The notes under the pieces are model-generated. The model saw nothing but the letters and a program-made list of their open reading frames with translations. It made no database searches and had not been told where the DNA came from. The position numbers and the translations under genes were made by a program. Of a stretch of 64,000 nt of DNA, positions 30,527-41,736 are shown piece by piece. Source of the DNA: Aplectana chamaeleonis (lineage: Eukaryota; Nematoda; Chromadorea; Rhabditida; Cosmocercidae); contig JAPDOI010000186.1 in the NCBI GenBank assembly GCA_029168955.1, forward strand, positions 310,001 to 374,000, read 5' to 3'. The number at the start of each line of letters is the position of its first letter. The stretch's first letter is position 1.

Positions 30527-31134
30527 AGGCATCGTACACGATGAAAACCGAATTCCAGCTTTTGCGTTCAGTCGGACTAGTGGGTCATAATAATGTCACT
30601 CAGGTAGTCTGGAATTTCAAAATCGCCTCTAAGTGAAGATTTGCTTACCTCAAAAGGGCTTCCTGGGTTTGGGGGGCCGGCCTTGGGGTCGACGAGTTGT
30701 TACAAGGAACAAAACTCCGGGGTCGCTGCCGGCGATCGTGCGTTGACGCGTCGTAGGGCGCAATGCACACGCCACTCGATTTCACGTTCGACGTCGATCG
30801 AAAGCAGCTGACAACAATGGGTGCAGCAGGTTAGTAACCCTTTTTCATTTCGTTCAAGAAAAAATGATCGCTCGTCTGAATGGCGTCCTCGGCGAATTGC
30901 TTCCAACGCTGCGCCAAGTAACGAATCGTAAAACTGCTCCTTGCGTTATTCGCGCAACTATCCCAAGTAGGTGTCGGCGGGAACTTCAAATTTGTTTTGA
31001 GCTTTCTTGACATGGGTTTTTCTTGTAAAGATGACGTTTTTGAGGGGGCTTTTTGCAATCTCTAGTCACTGTAGGGCTAAAACAACACAAGAACGTCAAA
31101 AACCCAAGTATGGTTTTCATCGTGTACGATGCCT
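30527..31134. repeat. TTAA element, AGGCATCGTACACG family
   Basis: TTAA at 30523-30526 and 31135-31138 flank 23-bp inverted ends AGGCATCGTACACGATGAAA. Unlike its relatives it has a non-palindromic interior with a minus-strand open frame (31058-30831, containing RYLAQRWKQFAEDAIQTSDH) and a GTAAGC donor near 30650, so it may carry captured sequence. Confidence 0.8.
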
Positions 31135-31354
31135 TTAAGGCTTTTTGGAGTGGGGGCGGACCCCTTGATGGTGGTCTATTTTGTTGAAGACAGGCTACGC
31201 TGCAGAGCTATCTTAGGCGGTTTTTAACGCTTCAAACTGAAGTTGTGCTCTAGGGCAAACGGTTTGATTTAAATTGTTAACTCAACTATCGTACAAGCGT
31301 GTGTGCTGCCCTCAAAGGCACAATCCGAACTCAGGGATAATTTCTGATATTTTG

Positions 31355-32086
31355 ATAGGTAGATGCAAAAGTTTCCGAACTTTTCACGACTTTGGATGAA
31401 AAAGCATTTATTTCAAAAACATACAAGGCTCACCCAACAAAATACCTGCCATCACATTTAGGGTCCTTCGCCACCGATTGGGCAGATCATGAACTGCCCA
31501 CGCGTAGAAATCCGGCTGTTTCGAGTCGAAATACTCTTCTAGGGCCATTTTGACTTCGTCATCGTTAGTGAACTATTTTCCATCCATGAATTGCTGCATC
31601 GAGCGGAACAGACGGTAATCAGAAGGGGCAAGATCTGGGCTATTTGGAGGGTGAAGAAGAACTTCCCAGCCCCACGTCCAGTCGCCTTGGGATGAACACT
31701 GTTCGCCTTCTTCACGACAATGCTTGTCTACACGTATCCCGGATAACCCGACAGAAACTGCTGAACCTGGGCTGGGGAGAACCTTCCTAGCCCTTCATAT
31801 GGCCCAGATTGTGCCCTTCCGTCTGCCATCTGTTCCGCTCGATGCAGCTCTTCCTGAATGGTGAACGGTTCACTAACGATGAAGAATTCAAAATGGTCTT
31901 AGAAGAATACTTCGACTCAAAACAGCCCGAGTTCTACGCGTCGGGAAATCATGATCTGCTCAATCGGCGGCGAACGATCCTTAAATATGATGGAAATTAA
32001 TTTGTTGGGTGAGCCTTGTTTGTTTTTGAAATAAGTGTTTTTTATTCAAAGCCGTGAAAAGTCCGGAAACTTTTGCATCGACCTAA
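31355..32086. mobile_element. Mariner fold-back: two 3' halves head to head
   Basis: Both ends carry the family terminus (ATAGGTAGATGCAAAAG left; CTTTTGCATCGACCTAA right, then TA). Bases 31360-31690 read as transposase 3' part on the minus strand, and 31691-32000 read as the same region on the plus strand (LFRSMQLFLNGERFTNDEEF). The HDNA catalytic block is near the junction. Neither arm has the N-terminal DNA-binding part. Confidence 0.85.
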
Positions 32087-32239
32087 TAGTTGGATCACCG
32101 ATTATAACAAACCAGGAGCGAAATTTCGATTCACTCAAATAAGCGGGAAAGTTCTAGGGAAAAATCGACAACGATCCCAGGAAAATGAGCCAAGTTTCGA
32201 TCTGAATAAGGACGAGACGCGACACGGATTTTATTCATG

Positions 32240-34283
32240 ATCTAGTTACATTGTATTGTATTGTGTTGTTCATCAGGAAGATAACAAATATAAACTCACT
32301 CACTCATCCCATTAGCTAGCGTCTGGTGGAGCGGGATGCCCTCTCAACCTATACACTGCTGTAGGTGCCATATGAGCTCGTGCGGCCTGACCGATACGCT
32401 ACCAATCAAAACGGTTTGCAGCAACAAGTTTAGCGTTAAGGACACTGCACCGTTGGGTCTTCAGATCCTTCTCTATGTGTTTGAGCCATGTCTTCTTCGG
32501 GGCCGTTCGTTGCATTCTCCACAATGGTGAGCGCTTACGCCACAGCAAGCTGTACGGGAGACGGGACGGGTCCATCCTACATACATACATGTCCGAACCA
32601 ACGCAGTCTTCTTGTCTGCAGCTGTTCTCCGACCGTCGGTTGATTCATGCAGCTCTTCCGTATATCGTCGTTGCAAACATGATCACGAATCGTAATTCCA
32701 AGGATCTGGCGCAAACATTGCATCTGGAAGACTTCTAGCTTGACGAGGTCTGACTTTAGCAGAGTCTAGGTTTCCGAGCCGTAGAGTAGTACGGGTATTA
32801 TCAGCGCTCGGAACAATCGCACTTTAGTCTTCAGTGAAATGTTGTTTTTCTTCCACAAACACCAGCCAAGCGACGCAAACACACTAGACGCCTGCCCGAT
32901 TCTACTGCACACCTCTGCCGTAGCCGCAACTTTTCGCTCCTGCACTACTGACCCAAGGTATTTGAATTCCTTGACCTGCTGAAGCTCTACTCCTCCAACT
33001 GAACAGATGCAGGCGACCCATCGGATGTCATGACCTTGGTCTTCTTCTGGTTGATTTTTAAGCCGTAGGAGCTTGCAATCAGTGCCATTTCGCTTATCAA
33101 GAACGTTGCCTCCGCATCAGTATCCGTGAACACTGCGCTGTCATCCGCGAACATCAAATCTGTGACGTAGTCATTACTTCCGTATTGAACGCCTCTTCTG
33201 TTCTCAAAGACCTTCTTCATAATAGCGTCCACAACAGTATCAAAGAGCAGAGGCGAGACCACATCGCCTTGACGAACTCCAGCGGTAACGGCAAACTCCT
33301 CGGACAACTTATCCCCAACGCGTACGGAACTGGTAGACCCTTCGTACGTTTCCTGGAGGAGCTTGACTATCTTCCTCGGTATGTGCTCGCTTTCAAGTGC
33401 TCTCCACAGCGCCGGCCAGTGAATACAATCGAACGCAGATTTGAAGTCTATGAATGTGATAACGACACGCTTCCCAGAGCGAATTCTCTCTTCCATTAGC
33501 TGTCGAAGTGCGAAGATCTGATCACTGCAGCTTCTTCCTGGCCGGAACCCCGCCTGTTCTTCACGACTGGTTTGCTCACGATGACGCTGAAGTCTGTTCT
33601 GAATAACCCTCATGAAGACTCTGCCAACGATAGACGACAGACTGATTTCTCGGTAATTTCTGCAGTCCCTAGCATCACCCTTCTTGTGTACGGGCACGAT
33701 TGCGGCACGTTTCCTGGTAGCTGGTATTTTCTCAAACTGCCAGATAAGAATAATCAGCCGATGAAGTTGGCGCAGCAAGACGTCTCCGCCAGCCTTGATG
33801 GCTTCAGCAGTGATTTTGTCCACTCCTGACGCTCTGCCGTTTTTCAGTGACTTTATCGCTGCCGTTAGTTCATCTACAGTGGGTTCTGAGTCGAGAACTG
33901 CATCTCCGGCCGCTTCAACTGGTGGTGGCTCGACAAGCGGTCCTTGCGGCGCTTCATGACTGTATAGTTCACTGAAGAACTGTCTCCATCGACGGAGGCG
34001 CTCGTCCGCAGAGCGCACGAATGACCCATCTGCATTCCTGATACTATCGCTAATTGGTTTCGTCCTTCCTCCAAGCCGTTTGAGTGTCCTATAGAGAGTT
34101 CGATAATCATGCCCGCTCGCAGACTCCTCCAAATCAGCAGCTACCTTATTCCAATACGACTCTCGTTCCATTTTCAATCTGCAACGAAGCTCCCTACAGA
34201 GCTGACGACATCGATCGAAATCGGTCAATTTCGATTTCTTCCTTTCTTCTATGATATGTATGGATTCATCTGATATCCATGGC
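32240..34283 (-). mobile_element. LINE (non-LTR) RT, 5'-truncated
   Basis: The minus-strand frame begins near 34283 (QPWISDES...), continues in one 413-codon frame to 32987 and contains the RT signatures GFRPGRSCSDQIF, FIDFKSAFDCI and LMFADDSAVF. After 32990 the C-terminal region (KEFKYLGSVVQER, VLLYGSET, RRLRWFGHV) continues with one stop and one frameshift to about 32390. The endonuclease domain is missing. The 3' part has TGAGTGAGTGAG and ACAATACAATACAAT. The clade is RTE-like or CR1-like, but I cannot decide. Confidence 0.9.
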
Positions 34284-34420
34284 TGAGCTCATCTGATATC
34301 CAAATACAAACTAACATATTCAAGAGCGTGCATAAACATCCGATATTTATAAAATCAAACCAAGAAGAGAAAAAAATGAAAAGAATATGAAATGGATGGG
34401 ACAGCATAGTCCATCAGCTC

Positions 34421-34753
34421 TGAGAAAATTCGCCCCAGCGTAGGAAAGACCTCGCCTTGAAGGTTTCTGATCGGTGCCTCCAGGGCAGGATCTATCCAGA
34501 GCCGGGTACCAGCCATGTCTAATCAAGGGCACTGCGACCTGTTAGCAATGTCGCCGTGACGGTGCCTAAACTCAGCCGTAACGACTTTCTTCGCGACTTA
34601 AGTTCAGGCACCGTCACGGCGACATTGCTACCAGATCGCGGTGCCCTTGATTAGACATGGCTGGTGCCGTGCTCTGGATAGATCCTGCCCTGAAGGCACC
34701 GATTAGAAACCTTTAAGGCGGGGTCGGTTCTACGCTGGAGCAGATCTTCTCGG
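34421..34753. repeat. Fold-back MITE
   Basis: Arms of about 140 bp (GAGAAAATTCGCCCCAGCG; GACGGTGCCTAAACT and inverses) flank a loop near 34575-34595. Its right end is 27 bp before an exon acceptor. Confidence 0.85.
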
Positions 34754-34781
34754 AGAGTGTGGCAGTAGGGTCATTTTGTAG

Positions 34782-34936
34782 CGACGAACACTGGCCGGCG
34801 AACACTGCAAACGGCTGGATGATAGGTGCGGCTCCAGATGCTATCTTATTTGGTCCGTTACCCCACCAAAGCTCACATGTCGATCGCCAGAGGTCTCGAA
34901 TCAAACGTAAAGAACAATATCCGTACGACAAGCTAG
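34782..34936 (+). CDS. Candidate internal exon, unknown
   Basis: After TCATTTTGTAG one base plus 51 codons plus one base are open to a GTGAAATG donor. The peptide contains HWPANTANGWMIGAAPDA and SRIKRKEQYPYDKLG, with balanced composition. Family not recognised. Confidence 0.45.
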
Positions 34937-34989
34937 GTGAAATGATTCAAGTGAACACAAGGCATGGAATATGAATTGGTATTACGCTT

Positions 34990-36790
34990 CGTCGCCTACC
35001 AACGCACGATCCTTGAATTGTTAGAAGCGGCATATTGAAATTTCCTAGACTTCCTAAATTTGAAAAATTGTTCATTCAGACTACCTCCAGGCTTGATAAC
35101 TCTGAATAAGAAAACGTTTTTAAGTGCCAGACTGTTACATTTGTTATGACACAGTCTGTAAACAAGTCTCCTGGGGCCGAATTCATCAACGCGTGTCGTT
35201 GGGTAGGAGTAAAGGTGTCTGCAGGTTTGATGGGTACCCTGTAAAGGCAAAAGGTCTCCTCCCAGAGAAGTGTCGCAGCTGCCCCAGCCTATTAGCTGGG
35301 TTGTCGGTTAGCGATCTTCCGCTTTTGTAGGGTAATCGTCAAACGTGCATTTATTCCCTACCCAGCACTGCCTCGTTGATGAACCCAGCCCGTGGTCAAA
35401 CCGATGAAAGAAGACAAGCGAAACATTTCAACAAGAAAAACAGGTCCGAGACAACTCTTGCGAAAAATTCTCACCGATCAAGTTCATTATCTTCGAGAGG
35501 CGTAGCTACGTTCGCAGTGGATTGTAAGGGATTTTTGAGACACCGTTGTGATCAACGCTAAATCCTCTTCAAGACAGACCAGAGAAGAGGAAAACGATTC
35601 TGATGGTGCACTGTGTCCTTTAGTCAAAGACCACATGGTTTTCAGAGAACGGACCTTCTCCAAGGCTCGCCACTCGTCAGAACGAACTCTAGCCATCTGG
35701 CGAATTTTCAATCAATGAGAGGAGCTACCAAACATTCGGCAGTGCAGGATCTTGACAGCACCTGCCAGGTCATCGGGTAATGATAGGAGCAGGGAGGCGC
35801 TGGCAAATCGACTCCTCACGGTAGGCCCTTCACTGCATGTGGCGACATGACGAGTATCGAACGAGTTGACGTTGAATCGTGGAGCAAGACGCCAATCGCA
35901 GTGGCGCGAACGCAGAGCCAGAAGCAGTGATAAGAAGACTCGACGTTGCTTTCACTTTACGCAAGCGAACGCCAAAGTGACGCGGCCTCTGCGTCTCTAA
36001 ATCTAGAAGCCTCGGAATACGCTAGTCGTCGCATGATCAACGACAAATGGCCAGGTAGTAGCCTCAAAGGAAAACAAGTTATATTGAAGTCAAAAAAGTT
36101 CATCTTGGAATTTTGCATTTAAAGATTGTTCTTATGCTCACGATAGGTATTCCATGTATGTAGTTGTAAACACGAGACAACTGTGAGAATTGTAATTGAC
36201 GTTCCCGCATCCTAACTAACCTCTCTGCTCGTCCACATGGACTCATCGGCTGGTATACTGATTATTCAAGACGAGCTTCGGAAGAGAATCTCTGATGATA
36301 AGAGCTGGATTGAGAGTCTTCTTGTCTTATTGACAGATTAGTGTATTAAAATACGCACAATCATTGATTTTTCCAGTCCCCGAAGGATATCCCAAGGCAA
36401 CATCTGGGAACAAGTGGTTTCGCTCCCACCAATATTCAAAGAGAGGGGCGTTCTCATTTAGTGGGAGAGCAGTGTTCTCTACAGGGGGGGGGCTTATTCC
36501 ATCGTTTAGGACAATGTGATACCCCGCGACATACACCAGTAACCTTTTTGCTCCTCAATCGCTCCGCTTTGAGCAGAACGTCTTGGCATCGCGTGAGCGC
36601 CCCTTCTCTGCTGGGGCGTCGAAGGATGGTGATAGTTTTCGGTGATTGCAAATCGACTTTGACTGACTGACCGCTGTTACTTTAACAAAACATGATTTCA
36701 AAACATGAAGCAAATGAGGACGACAAGTGTAAAAAGAAACACAAAACGACTTTCTAAAAAAACGAAGTATCGCTGTGCAATCTAAACCCA
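34990..36790. other. Unassigned; possible repeat-derived ORF pieces
   Basis: Short open frames on the minus strand (35711-35487 and around 35860-35710, the latter ending LPDDLAGAVKILHCR...) read like decayed protein but lack clear splice sites. A G9 run lies at 36485-36493. No element ends found. Confidence 0.35.
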
Positions 36791-36796
36791 TTTCAG

Positions 36797-37024
36797 ATGG
36801 AAAGTCCTGAAAAAATAATGAGAGATGGAAATGTGGGTCAGAATGAACATTTTACCACATTAGCATTTGAAATATCATATGAAAGGCAGAAGATGTTCCA
36901 AAAAAAAGGAGAGATAAAAGATGTCATAACGGGTGTCCATTTCCTCCACGAGTTTCTGACAATACACACAGTTCATCTACGCAATCGCGTTCGGTCCACA
37001 CTGATTGCGAAAGCGGCTCGTTGA
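36797..37024 (+). CDS. Candidate first coding exon after ATTTCAG
   Basis: ATG at 36797 follows directly on CCCATTTCAG, as at many nematode trans-splice or first-exon acceptors. The frame (MESPEKIMRDGNVGQNEHF...) is open for 75 codons to TGA. The last third overlaps sequence close to the minus-strand helicase-like gene. Product unknown. Confidence 0.3.
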   Translation: MESPEKIMRDGNVGQNEHFTTLAFEISYERQKMFQKKGEIKDVITGVHFLHEFLTIHTVHLRNRVRSTLIAKAAR

Positions 37025-37072
37025 TTGAATCCACAACTCAAAATGCGACGTCGCCGTGAGCTGTGACGTCGG

Positions 37073-38812
37073 TCAACAAGCCGCGAAAGCGTGTAGCGCC
37101 GAGGCAAAAAAAAGCCAAAAACCGCTCGGGTTATTCGACATCCCTGTCTGAGGATCTTCGAAACCGCGCCGCAACACGCTTTTGCCATCAGCGCACACTT
37201 TGCGAACGGAATGTGATTGCGTATACAGATAAACTGTACCTGAAACGAAAAGCATTCACCAGCGGAATCGTGAAAACCACTAAACAGACAGCAAGCAGAT
37301 TCAGCGTTGTGCAAAAGAGAACATCTGAAAAATAGTGAAAACGATCAGCTGATCCACCAGGCCGGATTGTATCTGACGAAGCGGCGATGTACGAACTCGT
37401 TACTCCCGCATATCAAAGCGCACCCTTCAGAGCAGCTACCGAATGAAGAATCCGGCGCAAATTTCAAAAGTAAATTCACGTATTCAAAAAACTGCATTTG
37501 GGATTTTGATGGGGGTTCTTGTAAAGTTGGGCTACTACGACAACGCAGAATGCCGAAAACCAGAATATGGTTCCCGATGCCTTCAAAGAAAGCCCCTTCA
37601 AACTCCTTGAAAAAGTTTAGAGCAACCTCACTTGGAAGCTCATGGTTAGAAGGCTAGGAATCCTATAAGATGGAATTCCAACGAGTTTTGGGAGAAACAC
37701 CGATTTTGATCTACAAAGACGCTCATACACAAAATCGAAAAGATCTCATTTTGTTCCATAAAATTCTTCAAAGTGGTTGCGGTCTCAGTCTTGCCCGGTT
37801 CTGCTATCACCAGGAGAGGTGGTTGCAAGCGCCCCTTGTCTGGATCTGATTGCACTTCTTTAGCAACAGAGGTGGGGCTGACTGCCTCAAACCAGACAGT
37901 AGGGCGATATTCTCATAAAAGATTCGTACCTTCAAGAGTCCGATAGATTCCTATCTATCCAGTAGAATCCCTTCCAATTTTTGAACAATGGCCTTACTCG
38001 GAATTCGGAAAAAAGTTGTTTCGTAGATGATCTGTTGATATTTCAATCAAGTACAGTCGCTTGAGAGCAATCTGCTTATAAGCCTCCATGATGTGATCAC
38101 TGGGAGCATGAAGGGTCTGCTGTCATAGCCTCGACTCGCACTTGTGGCACCACGGCTTGAATTCTGATGAAATTGTTCAAACTCTCCAATAATAGGAGCT
38201 GAAAGAGCGTATCGTCGGTGTCATTTATTCTGGAAGCCGTATTCAGATGTTGGACGCGAAATTACTTAACCGGTAGCCAACAAATTTCCGCTTTTTGACA
38301 GGAGCGCTTCCGCTTTGTAATTGAGAGAAAAGCCTACATACATATACACTCAGTCAGAATCCAACACTGAGCTCGATTATTACTGCGTTATCCTATTTTG
38401 AGGCACCCTTGAGTTAAATCGACTGAGGGTTACTATGTGTGAGATTATGTGCAAGATTAGATCCGCTCCCGTGCCCTCCATATTGAACATTGGGTCGAGT
38501 CTCCTTTGCGACCAAGTTCACTGAAAACAGGCAAAAAAGCGCTGAAACATCTGTTTTCGGCGAAATTATTAACAGATCTAGACTAGTCTGAATGTGATGA
38601 ATGATTTATGGTACCTCACGATCTAGTCGTGTTAGAATCAGCGAAGATGTGTGTTCTTTTGTACGCGTTTAAGCACGGATGCAAAAATTCAACGCTCAAG
38701 AGGACACGAGGCACGAATGAGATTTCATGTTGAGGATTCTTAATCGGACCCACGTAGATAACCCTCGCGTAATTGGCACTCAATTTCGGCATTTCTTGCA
38801 TTACAAGCCCCT
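37073..38812 (-). CDS. Superfamily-1 helicase-like gene, degenerate P-loop, five blocks
   Basis: Block 1, 38812-38620, follows TTGCGCAG and ends at GTGAGG with two bases over. Block 2, 38229-37998, starts in the matching phase after CTTCCAG, needs one frameshift near 38120, and ends at GTAAGG. Block 3, 37877-37715, starts in matching phase after GGCAGTCAG and has PPLLVIAEPGKTETATTL. Block 4, from 37653, follows GATTCCTAG in phase 0 and opens PSNHELPSEVALNFF; it stays open for about 100 codons. Block 5, 37239-37073, follows CTTTTCGTTTCAG and ends in TGA. The Walker-A-like motif followed by ILCMSVF-PSN parallels motifs I and Ia of DNA2/NAM7/Upf1-type helicases (GPPGTGKT ... APSN), but the loop lacks two residues. 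With the frameshift this suggests a pseudogene or divergent paralogue. The block 4-5 junction is unresolved. Confidence 0.5.
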
Positions 38813-38866
38813 CTGCGCAATTTTTGTGAGTGGCGCATGAAAATTACGCATGAAAATGTGTATCTA

Positions 38867-39720
38867 TTGGTCGATGCAAAAGTTTGCGGACTTTTCACGA
38901 CTTTGAATAAAAAGCATTTATTTCGAAAACAAACAAGGCTCAATGAGCAAAATAATTTCCATCACATTTAAATATTCTTCGCCACCAACTGAGCAGATCA
39001 TGGATTTCCGACTCGTAGAACTCTGGCTGTTTCGAGTCGAAGTATTCTTCTGAGGCCATTTTGACTTCGTCATCATTAGTGAACTGTTTTCCATCCAGGA
39101 AGTGCTGCATCGAGTGGAACAGACGGTAGTCAGAAGAGGCAAGACCTGGGCTATATGGATGGTGAGGAAGAACTTCTCAGACCATGTCGAGCAGTTTCTG
39201 TCGCGTTATCCGAGATACGTGGTCGTGAAGAAGGCGAACAAGGTTAATCCCAAGGCGATTAATGAGTATCGCCTCGGCCAAACGCACCAGATGTGAGCTG
39301 TAGACCTCGGCGGTCATTACGGTGTTTTCTGGAAGCAGCTCCCAGTGAATTGGTCTATGAATGCCCCACCAAACGCAGAGCATCAGCTTCCGCAGGCGCT
39401 TTTCCGGCTTCGGCGTGGTCCGCGCTGCTGTCCCAACGTCTGCCCACGTCCTTTTACGCGAAATGTTGGCGTACAGACACCGCTTTTCGTCTCCTGTGAC
39501 GAGAATCTCTTGCTCATCTCCCGTGTGGTTTGAATAGGATCGCCTTCCAACTGCTCGCGCCGCTCGTCGTTGTGGAGCTTCAATGGCCTTCCTGAGCGCT
39601 CCTTCTCTTCGACCTCCTACTGCCCAACTCTGAACTTGCTTAACCAGTCGTGCACTGTTTTTTGCAAACAACACCCTAGCCGAACGACTGCACCATGCGG
39701 CGATAGGAAACCGATGGTTT
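38867..39720 (-). mobile_element. Mariner transposase remnant, longest copy
   Basis: The terminus TTGGTCGATGCAAAAG follows TA (38865-38866). On the minus strand a degenerate frame includes SGRPLKLHNDERREQLEGD (39580-39520), then TGDEKRCLYANISRKRTW, CVWWGIHRPIHWELLPENT and LLHDH. Frameshifts and an internal deletion are evident, and the 5' end and its TIR are gone. It lies 55 bp upstream of the helicase-like gene's first block. Confidence 0.85.
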
Positions 39721-39724
39721 CGTC

Positions 39725-40227
39725 TCGGATAGGTAGTCCTAAAGAAGGTATAATTATCTCCCTCGACTAAGAATCTCTAGATCACTCCGCACAGCGACCG
39801 CAACGCGACGGTGGGGCGTACCTTCATATCACTCGTCGAGGATGGGTGAGTGGAGGAATTGGCACCGCTTGGAGTGGAACGCTCCTAATTGCTTTGCCAT
39901 AGGCAAAAATAGAGGCATGGTAATCTCATTGATTGGTGTTAATGATTATCGAATGGATATGGGTAGAAAACGTGAAGGACCATAAAAAAACGAGACCAGA
40001 AGTTATCCCTAATCACTTTGTTTCCGTTGCCGTGGACTCGTTCCCGTCTGTGCATTCGCTTTTGGGAATCCCTCCGGATGGTTTGCGACTTTCACGCTTA
40101 AAAATACGATTCACCCAAAAAACGTCAGGGTCCGAGTGATTCAAATTTCAAAACTCCGAAAAAACTTAATTCTCGGATTGATCCGAGATCCAATTGTCAG
40201 ACTCTCTCTTCGAATGGCGCGGATTTG
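39725..40227. other. Unassigned, with ATCCGA-type repeats at the right
   Basis: From about 40120 the sequence has TCCGAGTGATTC and GATCCGAGATCC words that resume at 41800-41950 on the other side of the hAT element, suggesting an older repeat that the hAT element split. No gene seen. Confidence 0.4.
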
Positions 40228-40235
40228 GTGTGGAT

Positions 40236-41728
40236 CAGGGGTGTGCGGAAATTTCTGTTTTCTGTTTTCTGGCCGTTTTGGCCTTTCTGTTTTCTGATTT
40301 CTGTTTTCTGAAAAATCTGCAAAAAACAGAGAAAAATCAGAAAAAATGAACGAAATCCGGATCTGTGGAACAGCGCAGCCTATTTAGTCCTTTACGAGGT
40401 ACTATTTGTATTCAATGAACGATTGCTGTTAAGAGCAGGGTTCGCGATATAAAAGTTAATTACGGTATCTTTTTGAGAAGGTAGGCCTGGTCATCACAAA
40501 AGTGAAAATAAGTGGAAAGTCGGAGAAAAAACGCCCAAAAACAAGCTATTGCTGGGTCTCAGCCCGCCCACGATTAACTAGATTTCTACAATTGCTTGCT
40601 TTGTCGTCTTTTATTCTGCAGTTAAAGTAGCTGCTAGACATCGAGAGACTACTAACTTTTTAGCGGCAAAATAGAAGGCGGAAAATATGCTTTATAAAAA
40701 ACCTGTTAGTTGGGGGTGTGCGTACACCCACCATTTAGCCGTTCTGACTTGCTTTTGTGCGCTTTCCATGCAACTTGTCACTTATTTTCAGTTTTGTGAT
40801 GGCCAGGCCTGCATTCTTATAAAGAAAATTCAACAATCGTTTTTACCGCCAACCCTGCTAACGCACTCGTAGGGTAGTACTTTGGCACAATAGGGGTAGA
40901 ATCCCAGGGCAGAGCACGAATTCAACTTCTCCTTGTCAGCAGCTGCTGCAGTTAGTTGTTCGCAGCAGCTGCTGCACACAGCGAGGGTCTGAACCCGATG
41001 TCTGTCCTAGGATGCAACCCTTATTGTGCTGACGTTCTACCATACGGGTGAGTTCTCTGAGAGTTTTGGCCGAGCAATAGCCGATAAATTACCACAAAAT
41101 GCCTGATTTTGGCGCAGTAGCCGAGAACAAGGTCGTGTTCAGAGAATAGCTGGTTGCCGCGAAGTAGGCGTCAAATAATGGTCGTCGAGAAACAGCCGCC
41201 AAAGGATGCTCTCAAAGGCGAGCGTAAGACGCATTGTTGAGTCAGATTTGGATGTCAACACCGCCGTCGGTTCAACTACCCATGTTTTCTCGGTTATTCC
41301 TCGATTATTTCGCGAACAACATGGTCGCAGCCACCTACCAGCCAAGGAATAATCAAGAAACACTCGAGAATCTGCTCGACAGGATCAGTTGTTGAGCCTA
41401 TTTCTCGGCCAAGACTATCAGCGTGTCTTTAATGACCTTATATCCGTCATTGACGCGACATTGCTACTACCAATGCCTTACAGGTGATCTGTGCAGTTCC
41501 GTAGATATTATATTCTGAGTATGGCAAAGGTATTCAGAATTACATCCTCTCTCCACTTGAAAAAAATTTTTAAAACGCAATGAGTAATTTTTCTGAAAAT
41601 TTTCTGTTTTCTGATTTCTGTTTTCTGGCCGTTTTGGCCTTTCTGTTTTCTGATTTCTGTTCTCTGACAAACTCGATTTTCTGTTTTCTGTTTTCTGAAA
41701 TTTTTTAAAAATTTTCCGCACACCCCTG
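40236..41728. mobile_element. hAT-type non-autonomous element, 1.49 kb, 8-bp TSD
   Basis: GTGTGGAT at 40228-40235 and 41729-41736 flank CAGGGGTGTGCGGAAA and its inverse. Both ends have many CTGTTTTCTG repeats plus GGCCGTTTTGGCC. The minus-strand frame rich in NRNQKTE is a translation of these repeats, not a gene. A CAGCAGCTGCTGC palindrome lies at 40939-40975. Confidence 0.92.
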
Positions 41729-41736
41729 GTGTGGAT

